64,000 nucleotides of DNA from Brevipalpus yothersi (lineage: Eukaryota; Arthropoda; Arachnida; Trombidiformes; Tenuipalpidae): the NCBI GenBank assembly GCA_003956705.1, contig QZCP01000213.1:45247-109246 (forward strand). The letters are read 5' to 3'. The notes under the pieces were generated by a model. It was given only the letters and a program-made list of their open reading frames with translations, was not told where the DNA came from and did not search any database. Of this stretch, positions 9,435-20,324 are shown piece by piece. Numbering within the stretch: the first letter of the stretch is position 1; every line of letters starts with the position of its first letter. The translations under genes were made by a program, and so were the position numbers.

Positions 9435-12395
9435 CAAGAAGCATTCAATCATTACAACATTTCCAAGGATCTTTGATCTTGATGGCTGATCGATCCAGTA
9501 TCAGTTTTTGATGCAGAATAGTGACAATTAACAACACGATAGAAAAATATTTGCACCTGAACTACTGAAACCTTTCAGTGGTTCTCCTTTATACAAGTCA
9601 AAAATTTATTTTTTTATTATTCCAGAATTTGTCTCTCCGATTGGCACTGACAGTATTGTGGGTAAAGATATTTCCAATTCATTGGTGAAAACAGCACAAA
9701 TTTTTTGATGCTATTCTTTGAGCACCTATCAAATTCTCAAGGACAAATGTTCTCAGCAATTGTCTAGGAAAGAATCAATATGCAATTGGTTCAAGAATTT
9801 CAGTTTTCTCACCTCATCAGTAGTACTCTAGATGAAATTTATACTGTATCAAATTAAGTACCTCAAACATGATATTGGAAGGAACTACTCTCATCTATCA
9901 AGAGTAACTTCTTTTCCGAAAAAATTAGAATTAGAACCAGAATCATGGCTCTAGAATGAGCAATCTTGCCTCGAAAATCATGAATGTCTCAGTGACTATA
10001 AGACTCGGGGGAACTTTGATGCTTTCCCATGAATACTTTTTTTCTGTTCTTTTTTTCCTCAATTTAAAACTTTTTTCCATTTCGCTCACTTGTAAGCGAT
10101 ATTTCCTCATCTCTGGAACTATCTTAATGTCTTTCCAGAACTATTCGCTTGCGGAAAAATTTCATGTAAAAGATTGCAGTCATGAATAACTCTTCAGTTC
10201 TCAATCATCATGGACACACAATAGTTCCATCATACAACACATGACAACCACCAATGTCAGACCATTGATGACGCCAAAACAATACCGTTCTATGGATCAT
10301 TTTATCGACATCTTGAAACTATCCACAGGGGTTGTGTTGAATCCCATGGACAGTCCTTGGGAAAGTGAATTATTGGGAAAAAAATAAACCGGTTAGCCCA
10401 CATGTCGAAAAGAAATACAGTATTATTGCCCTTATCAGAACCAGAGAGCCAGAGAGCCAGAGAAATATGTGGACATGAAAACGTTGATCTTGTCAAGGAT
10501 CAGGACACATTAGGTTGGTGACCATTTCTTGGAAATCCTTTTTGACCGCCAACACCAAAACAGAATCCTACAGTGGCCATCGAAATCGAGTGATGGTGAT
10601 TTTGATAGTTAGTTAATCGTCAGAACACAACTTGGTATCAACTTTTTTTCCTGGATGATGGTATTCATCTTGACTTGATTAAGAGAAAGTTTCGAAAATC
10701 AACAATTATTGACTCCTTTTCCTTCTCCTCTTTCCGATGATCTTGAATTTTATCACCCCAAAATCAAGCCTCATGGCTCGATTCGAATATGAATATGACA
10801 AGTTATAATTTTATTTTAGTTTACACCTGTTGATTATCGAACCAAGTCAATATATATTGTCTGTTTTTTTCTCGTGAAAAAAAGTTTCCAACATTTTTGA
10901 TACATTCTTGAAACGTCTCAACACCAAGCTCTACACATCATTCTCGAACTGTTAAGGTCAACCACGTTGGCCATTTACCAAAGGACATATCTTTGTTTTT
11001 TTCCTGTAAAATATTTTTCATTACTCAAAAAGGACGAGCAAGAGAGAAAGAATGTCTCTACGTTGAAGTAAGTTCTTGCCAATTCATTAGAATATTTGAT
11101 CTTCAATCCTTCCGTTCTCTTTATCTACTTGACCATTGCCTCACTGGATTATGGCTTATGTGAAAAATTTCGGCTTACTCTCTGACCTTGGCTAACAATT
11201 TGACTTGTCCATATTTTTCTCTCTTGCTATCTCTTCCCTCATCACTTGGTCCTTCGTTTTGCATCTTAATCCTTGGATTTTACCAAGAATTTGACCTTCC
11301 ATAGCAATAATTCCTACACACAGTATGCGAGACTTTGATTTATCCAAATACATGCAGATTGTATAGATGATTCGATCAATACTCTTGAATAAGTGTTTTT
11401 TTCTCGTTTTTCTTGGAATTGAAGAGAGAGAGAAGAGAAAGAAGAATGAATAAGAAGCTTTTCGAAACGCTTCACACATCAATGGTAACCCCTTGAGAGA
11501 TGGAAAAAAAATAGAAGAAGAAGGATCGATAAGTTATTCGCGCTTCATTATATTTTGGGGGTAAAAAAAAGAAGTGGAAACTAATAAGATATTCATTTAT
11601 TCGTTCTCGAACGCTTGTGACTTTCACATTAGACTGTGAATTTTTTGCAACCAAATTCTTATTTTACCTTCACAAAACTCATCTTTAACTCTTCCATTTG
11701 CTTACCTATGCGAGTTAGTTACTTTTTCATCGTATAAATATAGTTTGAAAAATTTTTGTCATTGTTTTTTATGTACTTTTTTTTCGAAAGTGGTCATCAT
11801 ATCGAGTGGACATAGTTAGTTTGTATCAATTCTTGGACAGAAAGTGAAGTTTCAAGAAGAAGACGAATTTGATCAGCCAAAGTCGTGATCAGAAGCATCA
11901 GGAAATAGTATTTTTCACCGATAATTATCCTCTCAATTAGTTGAGAAAAAAAATCTTTCTTATCCTTTTGTTTTCACCATCAACACAAATACATACCTAT
12001 TTTAATTATATATTCTACATTGAAATATTTCAGCTCAACTGGAAAAATAAGCCATCATCTATCCATCCATCCATCCATCTAGATTCCGATTCTGATTCTA
12101 CTATCAAACATCGTTTCGCGTTCCAACACACAAACATCGATCGCATGCTGATCTGAGGCCATTCGATAAAGAAAAAAAAAGTGAAAGTGATTCGAGTGTG
12201 GACATCTCAAAGCATCGATCCATTCCGATTCCATTTCGAATCGAGTGTGTAAGTGTGTATGATCTTATCCCAGAAAATATCTCAACCGGCAAGGCTAAGA
12301 GAGAGACACTTGGCGAAATAAGGATCAAGATCAGAATCAAAATTAATTGAGAGAAATAAGCGAGAAAGTGTGTGGTGTAGTTAAGAGAAAGAATC

Positions 12396-13061
12396 ATGAG
12401 CACTAGAGGATCGCAAGGACATGTTACTAGTTTGCCGCAACAACCACTGGGCAACAACATCAACATCCATGGTATTGATGGTGGTGGTAGTGGCTGTGAT
12501 AAGTTAGCGGCAGAGTCAAATGCTTATCCAGCCAGATTGATCAAGAGTGAGTCTAAATATGGCATTCCTTTGGATGTTATTGATCCATCCACAGTAAGTG
12601 GCAATGTTCGGGTGAAAAGTGAGAAGGTAAAAGAAGGAAAAGAAAACATTAACATCATCAACAATCATTATCATCATAACAACGTTCTGTGTGAACAGCT
12701 ACATCAAGTTAATATTACTATTGATTCGCCTGTGTTCGATGCCAGTTGTGGTGATGATGATTGTGATTGTTCAAGTTACACATTGAGCGATCGAATTGGC
12801 GAACACAATTCGGATCAGTTACCATTGGCAATCGGTCATCAAGCATCCACTCAATATCAACAAAATCATCACAATAACATCAACAATAACGACAATAATA
12901 ATAATAACAACAACACCAACAGCCAAGACGACAAGAGTTTTACGATTAAGAATATTGACAAAGATCAAACAGATCACCAAGAACCAGAGATGGAAAAAAC
13001 GGAATTATTAGATTCTTGTGCTAGTCAAGCCTATTTTTCACCGATTGGCGAAATTTTGGAG
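12396..13061 (+). CDS. Unrecognised Asn-rich protein, first coding exon (gene incomplete)
   Basis: 222 open codons begin at an ATG preceded 15 nt upstream by an in-frame TAG (12378-12380). The exon ends at a strong donor GAG/GTAAGT at 13061/13062 in phase 0; unspliced, the frame would stop at 13095-13097 after 233 residues. The product is polar, with scattered KSE motifs, an Asp/Cys cluster (CGDDDCDCSS, about 122-131), a poly-Asn stretch with His and Asp (about 155-175), and a more ordered-looking end SCASQAYFSPIGEILE. It has no signal peptide or membrane segment. I do not recognise the family. A length this great in A+T-rich DNA is very unlikely by chance, so it is probably coding, perhaps the disordered N-terminus of a nuclear regulator. 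The following exon was not found; FAAH2 downstream has its own in-frame stop before its ATG and cannot be its continuation in phase. Confidence 0.6.
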
Positions 13062-13917
13062 GTAAGTTTAATCACTTTCGTTTCATGGGTGTGTTAATTG
13101 TGTGTGTGTGTGTGTGTGTTTCTAAATTGAGTGTTAAAATTAAGTTTTTCAAAAGTTGCTCATTTAGGCATGAAAAAGAAAAATTTGACCACAAGTTTCG
13201 TAATACAGCTTCTACAAATAATACCTACTTGCCGTCACACACACACACTTAATGTGATCACTAATTTAAAATATAAAATCGATTGTCACAGCCAACGAAT
13301 GTGAGTGTGTTTATTGGTGCTCAATTAATGCATAACTTAAACTTTTAACGCATAAATATTGTTATATTTGAATAAATTAAGGGTGAAAAAGTGAAGCAAA
13401 AATTTTCTCAAACATGCTCTTCAACTGGAAAATAATTTTTCCATTGTGGAAAGATTTTCCAGATAAATCAGATTGACGTTGATTGTACCCGAATATAATT
13501 CTCTCTTTTCTTGTTCAATTGACCCTGGAAACGAGAAAAAACAAGCTGTCAGATATGGCTAAAAAGTTTTCCCAACTATTTTCGACAAAAAGTTCATTCA
13601 CTTTCGAATATTCGGCATTTTAAAAGTCAATCGGACATGTGTTTTGATTGAAGATTCATTTTTCCTTTCTCTTTCTTCTTCATTCACTCATGTTCTGATG
13701 ATTTATATAATGAGCTTACCAAAATCTTATGTCTTTCAACCTTCTTCTACCGGCCTCTACACTATACACTCTCTCCAATCTGGTGTAACCAGTTTCCAAC
13801 CGATTCTCGTCTTCTTCTTCTCTTTTTTTTCTTTATTTACTTCATTACTGGCCACAACCAACCAAATAATAATGAGAGAGTTGAAAATTAGAGAGAGAGT
13901 AAGAGAGAGAGAGAGTA

Positions 13918-13966
<49 letters not shown>

Positions 13967-14546
13967 AAAGTTTTTCATTTTCAGAACAAGTCAATTGAAG
14001 TGAGAGAAGTAGATAAATTTTGAGAAAATTCATTTCGACAATCAAGGCTGTATGAAACTGTGATTGAATGTGTGTGTGCACACATACTTCAGCGTAACAT
14101 GAGCGTATTTTGATGTATGTGTTCAAAAGTGATTTTTAGGAAAATTGATAGAAAGAAATAATATTGTAACAATTTGGATACATTTTTTTTCTCTCTTCTT
14201 CATGCTTATGTTTCTCATATTCTTCTTCTTTACGGACATCATTTTTATGCCTTTTTCGAAAATGGCTTGATAACCATTCGATGAGAGTGTTCAATCAATT
14301 TATCAGTGAAACCTCGATTATTGATTGAAAGTGTGCAAAGTTAGAAAGCGAAAGAAAGATAGATAGAAAGAAAATTTTTAATGTTTCCTGCCACCGTAAT
14401 GAGCGATAGTTTCAAGGCTTGTATGAAGACCAACGAACTTCGATCATAATCTTGGTATCGCTTAGGCAATCAAGATTTTTATCAGTTAAAATTTGTGATT
14501 ATGTTCGATTACTTCAATCTGATGATCATCAGTTAAATCTTTAAAC
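13062..14546. other. Intron/intergenic spacer with GT and GA arrays
   Basis: It begins with the donor of the 12.4-kb exon, followed by a (TG)n run at 13099-13119. A (GA)n-rich stretch covers about 13890-13965. The longest open frame here (to 14003) is largely produced by that array and is not credible as a gene. The right part should hold the FAAH2 promoter and 5' UTR; an in-frame TGA at 14523 bounds its reading frame. Confidence 0.5.
13890..13965. repeat. (GA)n microsatellite
   Basis: Interrupted GA array in the spacer upstream of FAAH2, the first long CT/GA dinucleotide array in the window. Confidence 0.9.
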
Positions 14547-15378
14547 ATGTCTTCCTCTTTGCCCTTACTCTCCGATACTGACCCACAGGCCATGTCTCCA
14601 TCCATGATGACCACCGTAGGCCCAAAGCGAATGTCAAATTTTGGAATATTTTTGTGCAAATCGTTTCGTTTCCTATCCAACACCATCTCCACAATTGTTA
14701 GCGTTCTAACACCTTCCGTAAAAGGATCACTTCCACCGATAACTGATCCAATATTGTTACAGCCCGCTCATCAATTGATTCTTTTGATCAAAAGTGGCCA
14801 ACTAAAGTGTGAAACCGTAGTGCAAGCATACATCAATCGTCTACAACAAGTTCAACCATATTTAAATGCCATGGTAGATGAACGGTTTGAGGCAGCTCTC
14901 GAGGATGCTCGTAAAATAGATTCAAAAATTCTCTCTGAGATCAATCTTGGAATATCTGCTGATGATCCATCGTCCATTCGCCAATTACCCTTATTAGGAT
15001 TACCTTTGACCTGTAAAGATTCAATTGCCATCAAAGGAATGCTTCATGATGCTGGCTCTCTGTTGAGGAAAGATGTTCGAGCTGATCGTGATGCTCTTGT
15101 GGTGGCAACATTACGGGAAGCTGGAGCTATTTTTCTAGCCCTATCAAATGTTCCAGAACTTCTTCTCTGGTTCGATTCTCACAATAATGTCCACGGACGA
15201 ACCAACAATCCATACGATTTATCTCGAATACCAGGAGGAAGTAGTGGTGGAGAAGGAGCTCTCGTGTCCTCTGCAGCCTCAATTGTTGGAATAGGTTCCG
15301 ATATCGGTGGCTCAATTAGGATTCCCTCATTCTATTGTGGCCTATTTGGACATGCACCAACCCCTGGAGTTTTGTCAG
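14547..15378 (+). CDS. FAAH2: FAAH2-like, coding exon 1
   Basis: Encodes residues 1-277, including the membrane anchor and all three catalytic residues. It ends TCA-G before GTAAGT (phase 1). The following intron, 15379-15648, is 270 bp and ends ATCATCAG. Confidence 0.92.
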
Positions 15379-18300
15379 GTAAGTTAATTGTATTTTGCTA
15401 ATAAATCTTGTTAGAAAAAGTGATAAACATTTCGATTGTTGACAGATTATGTTGGAGGGAATCTTTCTCTCCATATCAGATCCATTTCAAGATTGATTTT
15501 TATTTCTACACCAAAATTAATTGAAAAGCTTATAAACTTTACTTTATCTTGAGTACCTTCTTGAGACGCATCGATAAGCAATGTTTTCCACTATTTTTTT
15601 TCATCCTCTCTTATTTCTCTCGCTTTCCACTTTACTTTTGATCATCAGTTGATGGAATGTATCCGACACCATGTAAAAGTTGGGCTCGTTTTCTTTCTTT
15701 TGGACCGATTTGCCGTTATGCAAGTGACATGAAACCAGTATTAAAAGCCATGGCTGGATCCATGGGACAAGTGCTCAATCTGGATGAGGATGTTTCGTTC
15801 AAAGATATCACTATTTATTATATGGAAGACGATGGAGGCAGCCCATTAACCAGACCTGTGGTACCAGAAATCAGAGAAGCAATGCATAAGGTAAATATTG
15901 ATTAGCAATTATATTATTTTTCTTCCTTTCTTTCACTCATCAATCGATAGACACTTACTCTTCAACTCTTTATCAAGATTGTGACTGATATCCTCATCTC
16001 GTGTTTTACTGTCAATAAACTTGACAGTATCATATTTTACTCAGACATTCACTATCTAAGGTCGTTATCAGGAAGAACATAAAGATGAAGATGATGATAA
16101 ATTCATTCATTTCATTTTGTGATCATCTTTCACTGAGGGACAGATTGAAGATTTTGGGAAATGAAAATATTTTTTTGCTATCCATTTTCTTCTACCAAAT
16201 CGTGATAGAATTTATTATCAGCATACCATTTTTGTACATTCCACATCAATCCTGAACGGAATACATCTGATGCTATTTGATAATCTTGACATGATCACCT
16301 GTGTCAAGTAATCAATTACCATTATAGTGGCCAGGACAAGTCCAACTAATTACACTTCATTCGAATATTTCGAATTGCAGAACACACATTCAATAACGTA
16401 ACTGTACGTATTCATGTACAATTACAATTCGATACTTTCATGTATGCTAGCTCGAAGTCAGAATCTAATACATACTCTCCAACTCAGCGTGACTTGATAC
16501 TTGTTCATTTCAATTCTATACCTTCGTTATGCTGGTTGATTAATGCTACTCGGAGAAACAGATTTTGTATGCATTTTTCAACCGCTTAATTCATCTTTTT
16601 TTCTTTTCAACGTACCAAGAGGTACCGAAAAAAATTTTGGATCACTGCTGGATTCTCATTTTAGGACTTCATTGAGTTGTAAAGATGTGAGTTTATGGAA
16701 TTTCGAAATCAATGCCGAGGGCTCATTCAAATGCATGTCTTGTTACCTAATCTTTCTGAAATACTTTTGTACTGATCCCCTAAGAATCAATTATATCATC
16801 ATACTGAGGTTTGTTTGTCAAATCAATCAATTTTGAAGTTTGTTTAGGTGTACAGCTGTACACAGCTTGTCAACTCAATTCATCCTTTCTGATTAAATTC
16901 CATGAGTTTTAATTAGTGATCTTGTGGGGAACGTTACCGGAAAGAGATCACAATCGCTGATGAAGTTTCCAAAATTGTTGTGATTAAAGAGATTCAGGAA
17001 AAAAATGTGGCCAAGGCTGATGGGTGAATTTGGACTGAATTACAGTAATCTTTCGGTATGAACTTGAATGAGATGAGAAACATTTTCCGCTTTCTTCAGT
17101 GTGCCTAAATGAATACAGTGTATAGTTATAACATCGTACTGATTTCTCACTTTTTCACCTTGATTCGAATTTTTTTAATATATTCGAGTTGAGTGTGAAG
17201 CAAATGCTGTTTCACTCAGAACTCACAATCTCATTACTCGGTCAGGTTATTTGAGGAAGATCAAATAATTGTACCTTTCCTCAAGTTCATTTAACAACGA
17301 ATGAAGGTAATCGCCAAGCTGTAAATTATCAAATGAAGAAGGTACACAAATTATCGTAATAAATTTCATAAGATTTGGAAAAGAGCATGATACTGAAAAG
17401 TAAATGGTAAACTCTAATGCTCAAGCATTACCCACTGGCAACGATTTAGGTTGCCTCGTTACACTTCTTTTTTTATAGACTTCGTATAGGCTCATGTTTT
17501 CCAAAATTTTTCTTCTTCTTTTCTTCCTGAATCCTCATCTTCGGAATTAGATACAGGTGTGTGTGTGTGATCCTGATTCTGATCCCTTATCATCATCATG
17601 AAGGAAGAAAAAATTTCAATCACGTAAAATCATAGACTATACTTGAACAATGGTTACATTTTTGTTGCTATAAAAATTGGAAAAGAAAGAAGAGAGAAAA
17701 ACTTTTTACTCTGAAAAAAAATTGAAATGAAAAAGAAGAAGTAAAAAAGCATCAAAATCATGCCCTTATCTACCCATCTGGTTGTTTTTTTTTCATCAAT
17801 TATTTGATCGAAAATTGATTGATTAATACTCTTATCAGATCAGTTTTTACATGACTTGAGATCGTTCAAACATCGTTCTCTTTACTGCTGTTCTTTTTGG
17901 GCGCCATTCTTGCTGATGAAATTATATATACATCCAATTTTATCGATACCTCTCAATACATTCGACAAGAGTGGTCCAATGTCCAGATGATGTAATAGTG
18001 AAACTCAATAGACAATCTCCACTGATTATGTGTTATTGTCAATTGTCTTACTAATTAATGCCTCCTAAATTGTTTATTTTGACTCATTTAAGCTATCAAT
18101 TCAAATACGTATAAGATCACTCATAAAACAATCTTATCATGCATATCAATAACTTATTATTACAGCCTCAAGAGCTTCTCTCTTCCCATCTTCACTGATA
18201 CTCAAATATTTTCTTTCCGCTTTCCTTTTTCAAGCTATTATTGATTGTTATAAATCATTGCCCTTACCTTTAATCGAGGCCCTCTCACCCTATCATAATA

Positions 18301-19008
18301 CACTATTTTTGATCATTTGTTTCACTTTTTTTAACTAATCATTCCCGTTAAGCTCCCCCTTTCCACTTGTGATAATGTTCTATCATCAATATTCATTTTA
18401 TTTAAATTAGCCCACACTTGAAAGCGATGATAGAATCACGAGCCGTTTTCACCTCTCTCACCATCACCCTAGATCTGTATTAATTATATCAAAAATTCTA
18501 ACCCTATGCTATGCTATGATCATGAATGTATACAAACATGTACACTCATGTATTCATTTATTTAAGTATCTTCAATACTTTGAAATGTTTATATGCGCTT
18601 CCAGGCCTCATTTAAATAAGTTTTCCCCCAATCTTTTTCGCCTCTTCACCTGTGCTGTGTCCCTCTTTATTCCCTACCTCACGGTAGCTAATGTTTGGCG
18701 AGGTAAAAAAATTTTTTCAAGTCAAAGTATGATCATTTTTTTGACTACACATCGAAATCCAGATCAGCTCCATTTGACACAACCAGCGGGCAATCCAACG
18801 AATTAGTGAATTAATTTGCTCTCATATATATAATTTTTCATATCATACATGTATATATAAGAGAATGTATCCACTCTAGCCTCCTTTTAGAGCCTTCCGA
18901 TAGATAGGGAACCCTGTTTTATGACAATTAAGATGAATGTAATGAGCTTTCCAACCTTTCTCAGTGCTGGACCGCATCATTTTATTCACGCATTTTTTGA
19001 ATGGTCCT

Positions 19009-19085
<77 letters not shown>

Positions 19086-19246
19086 CCAACACACATATCC
19101 ACCTTCTAGCTATCATTTCATTTCAATTTTGATTCGCGTGTCGCGAAGGTCGATAAGTTTGAATTTCCTATCATAATGTCAGCAGCTTGCCTTAATAGCA
19201 TGCTCCAAATACTGACTCATGGAAAAAAATTTTCGATATAAGTAAG

Positions 19247-19311
<65 letters not shown>

Positions 19312-20263
19312 AGATGATCGGTTAGCTTAATACTCACCTGATTTCTTGCACTTATCCTATAAATTTGGGATCATTTTTCTTCTCTCATCGCTCTGTCCGG
19401 ACCATCAAGTGTTCTCTTGCCATTACCAAAGTCATACTACATGCTTGTATATAGTGAGGATGAATGTGCGTGCTGAGTTAAAAGTTGCTCGAACTCTTTT
19501 TCCTTAGTATAGGACTCGATATTATTTATTTTTCTTTCATTACACTTTTTCCTGGTTCTCAGAGTCCCAGTCCATCTTTGTTTTTCTTCTTTCTTCTTCA
19601 TTACGTTTCAGTTTATTGATACCTCTCTCTCTCTCNNNNNNNNNNNNNNNNNNNNNNNNNNNNNNNNNNNNNNNNNNNNNNNNNNNNNNNNNNNNNNNNN
19701 NNNNNNNNNNNNNNNNNNNNNNNNNNNNNNNNNNNNNNNNNNNNNNNNNNNNNNNNNNNNNNNNNNNNNNNNNNNNNNNNNNNNNNNNNNNNNNNNNNNN
19801 NNNNNNNNNNNNNNNNNNNNNNNNNNNNNNNNNNNNNNNNNNNNNNNNNNNNNNNNNNNNNNNNNNNNNNNNNNNNNNNNNNNNNNNNNNNNNNNNNNNN
19901 NNNNNNNNNNNNNNNNNNNNNNNNNNNNNNNNNNNNNNNNNNNNNNNNNNNNNNNNNNNNNNNNNNNNNNNNNNNNNNNNNNNNNNNNNNNNNNNNNNNN
20001 NNNNNNNNNNNNNNNNNNNNNNNNNNNNNNNNNNNNNNNNNNNNNNNNNNNNNNNNNNNNNNNNNNNNNNNNNNNNNNNNNNNNNNNNNNNNNNNNNNNN
20101 NNNNNNNNNNNNNNNNNNNNNNNNNNNNNNNNNNNNNNNNNNNNNNNNNNNNNNNNNNNNNNNNNNNNNNNNNNNNNNNNNNNNNNNNNNNNNNNNNNNN
20201 NNNNNNNNNNNNNNNNNNNNNNNNNNNNNNNNNNNNNNNNNNNNNNNNNNNNNNNNNNNNNNN

Positions 20264-20324
<61 letters not shown>

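Larger units (their letters stand above)
7966..12395. other. Intergenic region with palindromic elements
   Basis: About 4.4 kb with no recognisable coding region. It holds the two related inverted-repeat elements at 8909-9434, a three-copy 8-bp tandem (CCAGAGAG) near 10441-10463, a (CATC)n run at 12059-12079, and toward the right end the putative 5' region of the 12.4-kb gene. A TATAAATA at 11733-11740 could belong to that promoter, but no start-site evidence supports it. Confidence 0.5.

Noticed and set aside
13644..14003. 120-codon frame ending in Arg/Glu repeats
   Set aside because: The second half is produced by the (GA)n array and the first half has no recognisable domain; repeat arrays keep frames open artificially.
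17895..17905. GGGCGCCA as a shared regulatory motif
   Set aside because: GGCGCC is expected once or twice in 64 kb at this composition, and this copy is in the middle of a large intron.
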